A program made the translations under genes and the position numbers. A stretch of DNA of 12,031 nt, taken from positions 1 to 12,031 of the forward strand of contig NZ_JOJE01000078.1 of the NCBI RefSeq assembly GCF_000720255.1, written 5' to 3'. Below, one piece after another: positions 6,668-12,031 of this stretch (position 1 is the first letter of the stretch; each line of letters opens with the position of its first letter). The DNA is from Streptomyces griseus subsp. griseus (GTDB lineage Bacteria > Actinomycetota > Actinomycetes > Streptomycetales > Streptomycetaceae). The notes under the pieces were generated by a model, which did no database searches, was not told where the DNA came from, and worked only from the letters and a program-made list of their open reading frames with translations.

Positions 6668-7507
6668 TCATCGAGCACCTGATCGGTGATCTGGGCCGCT
6701 ATGCCCTGGAAAACAGCTTTCATATCGTCGTGGACGGCACTGTCCTGGCACAAGCTCACCCACGGGCGCGCGGCGGGGCGGCCAGGCCGGGTCACCAGGG
6801 GCGGGGGGCCGAGCCGCTCGCGTCGGCGCCCGGCGCGGGCGAGTGCGTCGACGAGTTGCTCGCGGCTCATATTGCTCGCGGCTCATCTTGGAGCGGCCCG
6901 TGACGTTCTGCTCGGCGGCCTTCTGGTACAGCTCCGCCTTGCTCAACTGCCGCAGCTCGATCTTTCCCGCACCACGCCGGCTGCGGGATGCGGCCGAGGC
7001 ACGGGCCGTCTTCGGCGGCGCCCTCCTGGCGGCGCTCTTCCTCGCCGCCTTCGCCTGGGGCTTCTTCGCCGCCTTCGCGGGGGCCTTCCGCGCCGCTTTG
7101 CGGACAGGGCCCGGCTTCTCCTGCCGCGGTGCGGCGGCCGCCTTGGCCCCGCCCCCGCGGGCCTTGGCGATGCTGCCCTGGAGGACCTCCATCAGGTCGA
7201 CGGCATGGGTGGCCGCCGGCGGCTCCTCCTCCGACGTGATCTCCTTGCCGTCGGCCTTGGCCCGCACCACCTCGCGCACCTTCTCCTGGAACGTGTCGTG
7301 ATACCGGGCCGGCTCCCACCGCCCGCTGAGGGTGTCGACCAGCTGGAGCGCCATGTCCAGCTCCCTTGTGGCGAGGGATGGGCTCTCAACTCCAGCGATC
7401 AGCGCGTCCAGCCCTGCCTGAATGAGCCGGTCAGACCCGACGTGCCTACGAAATGCCCTCGCACGCGCGATGTGTCTGAGCCTATCGAGGGCTTCGTCGC
7501 GGGCCAT
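6668..7507 (-). pseudogene. Chimeric ORF: small-protein N-terminus joined to Ku C-terminus
   Basis: A 279-codon open frame. Residues 1-45 ([17 protein letters not shown] to AGVESPSLA) do not fit Ku but look like the start of a small Streptomyces protein family of unknown function. From about residue 48 the text is Ku: [34 protein letters not shown], then a lysine/alanine-rich linker (121-180) and a SAP-like motif [21 protein letters not shown] (188-208). Roughly 200 residues that form the DNA-encircling ring of Ku are missing, so NHEJ activity is not expected. The join lies near 7363-7375. At 6856-6886 a 16-base tandem duplication shifts the frame after Q212, replacing the expected [12 protein letters not shown] with an unrelated arginine-rich tail. 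The start ATG 7507 has AGAGGA a suitable distance upstream, so the fusion may still be translated. Whether the product is stable is unknown. Confidence 0.72.
6856..6886. repeat. 16-base tandem duplication in the Ku tail
   Basis: TTGCTCGCGGCTCAT occurs at 6856-6870 and again at 6872-6886, separated by one A, giving a period of 16. On the coding strand ATGAGCCGCGAGCAA is read twice. Since 16 is not a multiple of three, one unit too many shifts the frame; removing one restores the expected [14 protein letters not shown]. Confidence 0.9.
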
Positions 7508-7643
7508 TACAGTCCTCTCGGCCGGTATCTGGGAGGAGGCTTGCCCATCCGCCGATGCCGGCGCGAGTAATCGTCAAGACCTGCGGATGGGGCGGGATGT
7601 CTCCTGGCGTTGCGCCGCAGTCGCGCCGAAGACCGTGGCTGCC
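7508..7643. other. Short gap upstream of the Ku chimera
   Basis: This contains the ribosome site and presumably the promoter of the chimeric ORF and the 3' end of the VOC/RibD operon, all on the minus strand. I see no gene in it. Confidence 0.45.
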
Positions 7644-8057
7644 TCAGGCGAAGTCTGCTGCAGTGATGCCGTCGGGATGTCCGGACGGCCACTCCACCAG
7701 CTCGATCCGGTAACCGTCCGGGTCCGTGAGCCACGACGTCTTCGGGCCATGAGGGCCGCCAGGGTACTGGAGGGGTTCGCAACTCACGCCGGCTTCGGTC
7801 AGCGTCTCCAGGGTGGGGGCAAGCCTGTCCACTTGGATCGCGAGGTGGTCGAAACCGCTGCCCACGTCGACCGGTCCGTCGCCGGGGCGGTGGACCAGTT
7901 CGAGCGAGGCCGCCGGTTCGTCGGGAAACTTGAGGATCACCAGGCGAGCCCCGTCGCCGACCTCGACCCTGCCCAGTTCGGCGTAGCCCAAGGCGGTGTA
8001 GAAACCGAGCGAGCGGTCCAGGTCGGTGACGCGGTAGGAAACGAAGAGCGTCTTCAC
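7644..8057 (-). CDS. VOC-superfamily (glyoxalase-like) protein
   Basis: A small cytoplasmic protein of 137 aa with the paired beta-alpha-beta-beta-beta modules of the vicinal oxygen chelate fold: VSYRVTDLDRSLGFYTALGY (6-25) opens the first and FDHLAIQV (69-76) the second; DPDGYRIELVEWP (112-124) is the typical last strand. Relative to glyoxalase I the metal ligands Glu53, His71 and Glu119 are present, but the first one (His5) is Phe5. It may bind metal with three protein ligands or have another role, so I do not call it glyoxalase I. The start is GTG 8057, overlapping the TGA of the upstream RibD-type gene by four bases (GTGA), so the two are translationally coupled. No N-terminal signal is visible. 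The substrate is unknown. Confidence 0.85.
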   Translation of the reverse strand: MKTLFVSYRVTDLDRSLGFYTALGYAELGRVEVGDGARLVILKFPDEPAASLELVHRPGDGPVDVGSGFDHLAIQVDRLAPTLETLTEAGVSCEPLQYPGGPHGPKTSWLTDPDGYRIELVEWPSGHPDGITAADFA

Positions 8058-8638
8058 GCGGCCTCTTCGGGTCGGTGCACCCGGTAGCGCAGATGGGTGA
8101 CGTCTCGGTCCTCGAGCCGTCGGACGAGGTCGAGTTCGATGTGATCGCCACCCAGGTGGGCGAACAGCCGTCGGCCGTCCCCGAGGAGGACCGGAACCAG
8201 GTGGATCTCCATCTCGTCCACCTGCCCGGCTCGCAGAAGTGCTTGGGCCGCCCCCGCCCCGTGGACCATGACCGGCCGGTCCCCTGCGGCTGCGCGAGCC
8301 CGACGGGCGCAGTCCTCGACATCGGTGACGAAACGCGCGTGGCCCGGTGGCACGTCCCCGTCATCCACCTGGTGGGTGAGTACGAAGATCGGCACGCCGT
8401 CGTGATGGTCGCCCTGCCAGCGCCCGGCGAGTTCGAAGGTGCGACGGCCGCAGACCACCGCGCCGGTCGCCAGCGCCTCGCGATAAACCTGCCCGCTGGG
8501 ACCGTCGACCTCCCGGTCGTCGAGCCAGTTGAAGAGCCGTCCACCGTCGCGTCCGAGCTCCTGCCCCGGCCGATCGTCCGGCCCGGCGATATAGCCGTCG
8601 AGCGACATCGACATGTACAGCCGAATCGGATTGTTCAT
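8054..8638 (-). CDS. Dihydrofolate reductase-like protein (RibD C-terminal family)
   Basis: A 194-residue NAD(P)H-dependent reductase-type protein of the RibD C-terminal/DHFR fold. Motifs in order: MSLDGYIAG (11-19), GRRTFE (64-69), the strand PIFVLTH (83-89), and GAGAAQALLRAGQVDEMEIH (127-146) followed by VPVLLGDGRRLF (148-159), the signature of this family. The start at ATG 8638 follows GGAGG by five bases; a GTG four codons upstream lies inside that ribosome site. It is the first gene of a two-gene operon with the VOC protein. Proteins of this family are often annotated as dihydrofolate reductase but rarely shown to act on folate or in riboflavin synthesis, so the substrate remains open. 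The sequence is intact. Confidence 0.88.
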   Translation of the reverse strand: MNNPIRLYMSMSLDGYIAGPDDRPGQELGRDGGRLFNWLDDREVDGPSGQVYREALATGAVVCGRRTFELAGRWQGDHHDGVPIFVLTHQVDDGDVPPGHARFVTDVEDCARRARAAAGDRPVMVHGAGAAQALLRAGQVDEMEIHLVPVLLGDGRRLFAHLGGDHIELDLVRRLEDRDVTHLRYRVHRPEEAA

Positions 8639-8650
8639 CCTGGCCTCCAC

Positions 8651-8977
8651 CTCTCCTCCATGACACCGCCATCGGCGTTTCCCGATCCGCCGACGGGACG
8701 GGGAGATGTCACAAGGAAGACTTCAGCCAACCGGCAAACTCATCGGCCCCACGCGCCGGCCTGCAGCCGCGCTGAGCAGGGCAGGAGCCCTCACCCGTGG
8801 ATCAATTGAGATCGTTCAGGCCGCATGGCTCTCATGGCTCTCAAAGCGTTCGGCGAGGTGGCCGCGCTCGAAGCGGGCTCCGGCACGGACCAGGGCGACG
8901 AGGTGGGTGCGTTCACGGCCCGCCACCGCCCCCATATAGTCCGTTGACGGGCGCGCCGCCCAGTCCCGACGATCAGG
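8651..8977. other. Gene-poor stretch between RibD operon and MFS pseudogene
   Basis: No confident gene. A minus-strand frame near 8816-8940 ends in GRERTHLVALVRAGARFERG and HLAERFE, which looks like the natural C-terminus of some protein but I cannot name it. A plus-strand frame of 40 codons from ATG 8825 covers the same bases. A 9-base tandem repeat CATGGCTCT lies at 8824-8841. This may be another gene fragment. Confidence 0.35.
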
Positions 8978-9498
8978 CGCATCTCTGCCGCCCTGGCGCC
9001 CCTGTGTCACCGTCCCTTCCGTCACCTCTTCATCGGCACGACGGCCAACCTGCTCGGCAACGCGGTGGCACCGATCGCCCTGGCCTTCGCCATGCTCGAT
9101 GCCACTGGCTCGGTCGGCTCGCTCGGGTGGTGGTCGGCGCCCACTCCCTCACCAGCATCCTCTTCCTGCCGTGGGGCGGGGTGTTGGCGGACCGGCTGCC
9201 GCGCGGTCCGCTGCTGGCCGGCAGCAGCGTGGTCAGCGCCGCGAGCCAGGCGGTGGTCGCCGCCCTGGTCCTCACCCACAGCGCCGCCGTCCCCCTGCTC
9301 ATGGTGCTCGCCGCGGTCAACGGGGCGTCAAGTTCGTGCTACCAGCCCGCCGCCCAGGCGCTGCTGCCCCAGGCCGTGCCGGCCGAGTCCCGCCGCGCCG
9401 CCCTCGCGCTCTGCCGGATCGCGGGCAGCAGCGCGATGATCGCGGGCGCCTCACTGGGCGGCCTACTGGTCGCCGCGGTCGGCCCCGGCTGGGGGTGA
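8978..9498 (+). pseudogene. MFS transporter, N-terminal fragment with frameshift
   Basis: One frame gives ISAALAPLCHRPFRHLF followed by IGTTANLLGNAVAPIALAFA, the first membrane helix of a major facilitator-type exporter. At about 9128-9132 the sequence TCGGGTGGTGGTC has lost one base (expected ...GGGCTGGTGGTC, Leu-Val-Val), and the protein continues in another frame with VGAHSLTSILFLPWGGVLAD, the A-loop DRLPRG motif region, and three more helices up to GLLVAAVGPGWG. There similarity ends, near transmembrane segment 6, so the C-terminal half is absent. No start codon is found in the first frame: it closes at TGA 8945 with only GTC or ATC codons afterwards. It is a dead gene, truncated at both ends. 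Substrate unknown. Confidence 0.75.
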
Positions 9499-9529
9499 GG
9501 TGGTCGGCGGCTCGGGTGGTGTCTTTGCC

Positions 9530-9655
9530 GACGATCAGCTGGGGCAGGGCGTCACCCCAGTCAGCAGGCGCTACACGGTCAGGATCGCCTACCGCCACCG
9601 AGGCAACCCCCGCGTGAACGTCATCGACCCGCCTCTGGCACTGCACCCGGATCTC
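9530..9655 (+). pseudogene. Possible fragment of a small E2/UBC-like protein
   Basis: After the broken transporter the plus strand reads TPVSRRYTVRIAYRHRG, NPRVNVIDPPLALHPD and then loses sense. The pattern of two strands with conserved PRVxVxDPxLxLHP recalls small bacterial proteins of ubiquitin-conjugating (E2)-like fold. The expected continuation with a tyrosine- and proline-rich segment is missing. This is recognition from memory of a short stretch and could be wrong. Confidence 0.33.
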
Positions 9656-9775
9656 GACTGCAGGCCCCCGGCGCCCAGACAGATTGACAGGACAGGCAGC
9701 ACGGCCGGCGGACCGGCACCGATCCCCTCTCGACGGGCTCGGCCGCGCCGTGGCGTCGCGCTCCTTCGGCGGCCG

Positions 9776-9990
9776 TCAGTTCTCCCCACCGCGGGGCGTG
9801 AGGAGGAGAAGCTCGGTGAAGTACGTGTCGTCCTCGGCGACGATCAGGTCCGCGGCCTTGCGTGGTCTTGATTGCTCTGCAACAGGGTCCGCGGCCAGCG
9901 CTCGTCGCCGACCTGGACGGACTCGATGTTCTTCGTCGAACCATCGTGCCGTGAGGATCTGGGGCAACTGCCCCGCTGCTCGACAGAACG
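9776..9990 (-). pseudogene. Pretoxin-HINT domain remnant with several frameshifts
   Basis: Read on the minus strand across frames, this gives QILTA, then DGSTKNIESVQVGDE, then ALAADPVAEQSRPRK, AADLIVAEDDTYFTELLLL and TPRGGEN. This is the order of the pretoxin-HINT (PT-HINT) self-processing domain found before the toxin tip of polymorphic toxins, often RHS-type, in Streptomyces. One extra C near 9958 and one missing G near 9905 put the central 15 residues out of frame; the two errors cancel. After GGEN a stop follows, while the next frame reads LTAAEG, similar to the expected LTATEGHPF, suggesting a third indel. No RHS region or toxin tip is seen, so only a fragment survives. It is not functional. 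Confidence 0.6.
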
Positions 9991-10338
9991 GGGAGCCTGC
10001 ATCGTGACATCCCCACGGGCAACACCGGAAAATGGCGCAATCCGCCACTGCCGGTCGGTGTGACCGGCCGCGGCGCTATCGTTCCCTGCACACCTTATGG
10101 ACTGGTCCCGGCCGCCTTCTTCTCTGGTCAAAGCCGCCTTCGAGGGAGAACCGGGAGGGACGGGCCGGCCCTGCGGGCGCAAGCGGCCGGGGTGCCGCTC
10201 GGCGACCGACACCGCGTACGGGTGGCGTGAACTGGCCCTGAAATAAGCGTAGTTGGACGCGTTCGGATGTGTCGTTGTCAGTGGCGGCCACCAGCATGGT
10301 GTGCGACAGGGGACGTGACGACAATCTGGGGGGACCAC
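9991..10338. other. Region without recognised gene, upstream of the membrane nuclease operon
   Basis: I recognise no protein in any frame. The last 100 bases or so before ATG 10339 are less GC-biased (GAAATAAGCGTAGTTGGA near 10237) and are the likely promoter area of the two-gene operon. GGGGGGACC lies just before the ATG and serves as its ribosome site. Confidence 0.45.
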
Positions 10339-10689
10339 ATGCCGTTCGTGCGGCCATACGTGCGCTCTGACGGGACGCCGGTGCGCGGACATACCCGGTG
10401 GGCGCCGGGTGCGCGCCGGGAACTGACCATCTTCGCCTTCGCTGCGCTGGTGGTGCTTGGGTACGGCAACAGCGCGGACGCCGGTGACGCATCCGGTACC
10501 CGGCCCCAGCCACGGGTCTCCTACCCGGTCCGCTACGACCGTCCCGTTACCGGGGAGCAGGGTCGTGCGGTGCCGAGCCCGACCGTGTCGTACCCGATCA
10601 GGTTCGACACCCACGCGCCCCGCAGGGCTGTGCCCACGCCGACCGTGTCGTACCCGATCGACTTCTCACGCCTGGGGAGCGGACGGTGA
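10339..10689 (+). CDS. Small membrane-associated protein with three VSYP repeats
   Basis: A 116-residue protein with no function I can name. The N-terminus is basic with the motif YVRSDGTPVRGHTRWAPGARR (split: 7-16 and 17-27), followed by one hydrophobic segment (about 29-43) and a Pro/Arg-rich outer or cytoplasmic tail. The tail has three copies of a 10-residue repeat: PRVSYPVRYD (58-67), PTVSYPIRFD (81-90) and PTVSYPIDFS (101-110). The start ATG 10339 has GGGGGGACC directly upstream; the open frame extends 24 codons further without a ribosome site. It overlaps the nuclease gene by four bases (GTGA), so the two are translated together. YVRxDGTxVRGHxR-type motifs occur in many actinobacterial proteins of unknown role. 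Topology of the tail is not decided. Confidence 0.75.
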   Translation: MPFVRPYVRSDGTPVRGHTRWAPGARRELTIFAFAALVVLGYGNSADAGDASGTRPQPRVSYPVRYDRPVTGEQGRAVPSPTVSYPIRFDTHAPRRAVPTPTVSYPIDFSRLGSGR

Positions 10690-11369
10690 CCCGGCGCAGG
10701 CCCGTCCGTCGGTCGCGTCGCAAGCAGCAGGACGACATCCAGTTCGTTCTGGTGGCGGTGATCGCGGCAGGGGCGATCGCTCTCGTGGTAGCGGTGGTCC
10801 ACTGGCTGCTGGTGCGCTGGTGGTTGCTGCTCGTGGCGGCTGTTGTCGCCGTCCCGGTCGGCATCGTGTGGTGGCGCCGGCGGGCGGAGCGCATGCGCTG
10901 GGAACAGGCCCGGGCGCGCGCTCTGCGCTACGGCCTGGCCCAGCTGGACGCTCTCTCCCACCGCCAGTTCGAGTTCGCCGTGCGGGACCTGATGCTCCGG
11001 GACGGCTGCACGGATGCAATCCAGGTCGGCGGGCAGGGAGACCTGGGTGCGGATGTGAAGGCGACCGACCCGCTGGGGCGCCGCTGGGTGATCCAGTGCA
11101 AACATCGCCGCGGTGGGGAGCGCGGCGCCGCCGTGGGCACCCCGGAGCTGCAGGTCCTCAACGGCACGGGCCGCCCGGTTCACCGGGCCGACGTAGTGGT
11201 GATGCTGACCAACGGCAGGATCACCCAGCCCGGCCGCGCCTTCGCTCGTCAGCAGCGCCTCCACCTCGTCGACCGCCAGCTGCTGGGATCCTGGGCGTCG
11301 CAAGGCCGGCCCCTGTGGGAACTGCTGACCGCGCTTCCCGCGCCCCGCAGGCCCTCCTCCCTCTCCTGA
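10686..11369 (+). CDS. Membrane-anchored Mrr-type restriction endonuclease
   Basis: A 227-residue protein. After a basic N-terminus, two hydrophobic helices (about 19-38 and 41-63) form a hairpin anchor with both ends on the same side, followed by a WWRRRAERMRWEQARARA linker. Residues 88-205 are an Mrr-catalytic-type PD-(D/E)XK nuclease: Glu96 in QFEFAVRDLM, G-x-G-D-x-G-A-D ending at Asp123, and Q137-C-K139, with the later strand ADVVVMLTNG. Classical Mrr enzymes cut methylated DNA; here only the nuclease domain and membrane anchor are present, without a recognition domain. The start is GTG 10686 with GGGGAG upstream. It is the second gene of the operon with the repeat protein. Whether it acts in defence, in membrane-linked DNA turnover, or otherwise is inference. 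The catalytic residues look intact. Confidence 0.85.
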   Translation: MTRRRPVRRSRRKQQDDIQFVLVAVIAAGAIALVVAVVHWLLVRWWLLLVAAVVAVPVGIVWWRRRAERMRWEQARARALRYGLAQLDALSHRQFEFAVRDLMLRDGCTDAIQVGGQGDLGADVKATDPLGRRWVIQCKHRRGGERGAAVGTPELQVLNGTGRPVHRADVVVMLTNGRITQPGRAFARQQRLHLVDRQLLGSWASQGRPLWELLTALPAPRRPSSLS

Positions 11370-11654
11370 GCGGATCTGCTGAAGGCGCCGCCACCGCATG
11401 CAGCAGGCCCCGCAGGGGGCAACCTCTCCGTATGGCACTAAGTTGGGCAACTCACCAGATTGGGGGCCGGATGTCCGAGCCCTGGTGCAGGATGAAGGAA
11501 CTGCGCTCCGCCTCCGTGCGGGGAGCCACGGTCGGGGTCTGCTGCTTCAATGGGGGCATTCGTGTTCCAGCGTCATCTTCACCGTCACGATGACGTCAAT
11601 CTGGTGATGTCCGCGCTGGGGGACGATCCCCAGTGCCTGCCGGTCCTGCTCGCA
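11370..11654. other. Gap between nuclease operon and transposase fragment
   Basis: No recognisable gene in either direction. The plus-strand open frames here and up to 11897 are antisense to the transposase fragment or carry no family motif. Confidence 0.45.
11407..11420 (+). terminator. Weak candidate terminator after the nuclease gene
   Basis: GCCCC-GCAG-GGGGC is a 5-base stem with a 4-base loop, 37 bases after the nuclease stop, without a T-run. CTGCTG at 11376 and CAGCAG at 11401 form another possible pairing. Low confidence. Confidence 0.28.
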
Positions 11655-11893
11655 TCAGGTGCGACACTGCGCCGGGACGTGGAAGTGGTTGTCGTGCAGG
11701 GCGAGTGTTCTGCTGTGCTGCCAGGTGTGGTCGTTGAACGGCTGGTGGACGTGGTCGCGGTGGATCCACGGAATCTCAGTGAGCTCACCGTCGGGCAGGC
11801 GGATCCAGATCTGGCGGACGTCGTGGGGGTTGTGGTGGATCTCCCATTTCCCGCCTCGGCCGGCGACCGGGGAGGGCTGGCCGCGGTGGTGGG
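11655..11893 (-). pseudogene. TnsB/Mu-type transposase, C-terminal fragment
   Basis: The minus frame entering from the CTAG junction reads GGKWEIHHNPHDVRQIWIRL then PDGELTEIPWIHRDHVHQPF and NDHTWQH. This is the small beta-barrel C-terminal (Mu-transposase C) domain of TnsB/TniA-like transposases common in Streptomyces. The catalytic core is absent because the right IS630 copy begins exactly at the 5' side of the fragment. Past TWQH the family text (an acidic, arginine-rich tail) is replaced by LALHDNHFHVPAQCRT and a stop at 11655-11657, so the 3' end may also be rearranged. At 78 codons of a protein normally over 600, this is a relic. Confidence 0.65.
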
Positions 11894-12031
11894 CTAGTGA
11901 CCTGAGTCGGAGATTTGTCGGCAGTAGGCGGTTACTTTGTCGAGGATCTCGTCGGCGGTCTTCGTCCAGATGAACGGCCTGGGGTGTTCGTTCCAGTCGG
12001 CGAGCCGGCTGCGGATGTCGCGTTCGAGGGC
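11893..12031. repeat. Right arm of long inverted repeat (IS630 copy)
   Basis: Reverse complement of 1-139 with two mismatches. The two arms enclose about 11.75 kb, with transposase 3' ends pointing inward. Confidence 0.95.
11894..12031 (-). mobile_element. IS630-family transposase, C-terminal end, inverted copy (partial)
   Basis: The same 45 C-terminal codons as at the left edge, on the opposite strand, with two amino acid differences (Thr for Ala, Gln for Arg). The stop codon again lies in CTAG (11894-11897), and the next bases belong to the transposase fragment it interrupts. The rest of the element lies outside the window. Confidence 0.85.

Noticed and set aside
8824..8947. 40-codon plus-strand ORF starting MALMALKAFGEVAALEAG
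   Set aside because: The opposite strand gives an equally plausible protein end and no ribosome site is visible, so neither strand can be called a gene.
9844..10614. 256-codon minus-strand open frame running under the repeat protein
   Set aside because: Only its last part (one frame of the HINT remnant) has meaning; the rest is antisense to the VSYP-repeat gene.
10457..11593. 378-codon plus-strand open frame overlapping the nuclease
   Set aside because: Its translation is Gly/Pro/Arg/Ala-rich without motifs; it is a shifted reading of the nuclease operon.
11550..11897. 115-codon plus-strand open frame ending at the right CTAG
   Set aside because: It is valine-rich shadow text opposite the Mu-type transposase C-terminal domain, whose motifs are clear on the minus strand.
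1..12031. CRISPR array, tRNA, rRNA, riboswitch or replication origin
   Set aside because: I saw no regularly spaced repeats, no cloverleaf-like segment or rRNA text, and no iteron or DnaA-box cluster. A covariance-model search would be decisive.

Overview
High-GC actinomycete DNA, most likely Streptomyces or a close relative: GC-rich third codon positions, GTG and TTG starts, a Tat-type class A beta-lactamase, a lysine/alanine-rich Ku tail and several Streptomyces-type small proteins. The window reads as an accessory region with few intact genes set among many fragments. Family calls were made by reading the translations; no database was searched.

Layout: both ends carry the last 45 codons of one IS630-family transposase in inverted orientation (1-138 on +, 11894-12031 on -), 137 of 139 bases identical, with both 3' ends facing inward and ending in CTAG. 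Inside the left copy are a class A beta-lactamase (-), whose stop codon shares that CTAG, a frameshifted IS256-type transposase remnant, a DUF1152-type protein (+), and a broken N-terminal piece of an ATP-dependent DNA ligase (-). Next comes an intact lipid module: a 2Fe-2S/FAD ferredoxin reductase and a membrane fatty acid desaturase as a tight minus-strand operon, divergent from a PucR-type regulator (+), with palindromes in the shared 87-base promoter gap and a strong hairpin after the regulator.

The middle holds a chimeric ORF (-) joining the N-terminus of a small unknown protein to the C-terminal part of Ku; a 16-base tandem duplication shifts the frame in its SAP-like tail. With the ligase piece it suggests a lost or scrambled non-homologous end-joining (NHEJ) set. 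A translationally coupled RibD-type reductase and VOC protein pair (-) follows, then a graveyard: an MFS transporter pseudogene, a possible E2-like fragment and a multiply frameshifted pretoxin-HINT remnant.

The most interesting intact unit is near the right end: a small protein with a membrane segment and three PxVSYP repeats, overlapping by four bases a two-TM, membrane-anchored Mrr-type nuclease. After it lies a C-terminal fragment of a TnsB/Mu-type transposase (-), cut directly by the right IS630 copy. The intact genes appear to act as separate units: beta-lactam resistance, desaturation of membrane lipids, a small metabolic pair, and a possible DNA-targeting membrane nuclease system.
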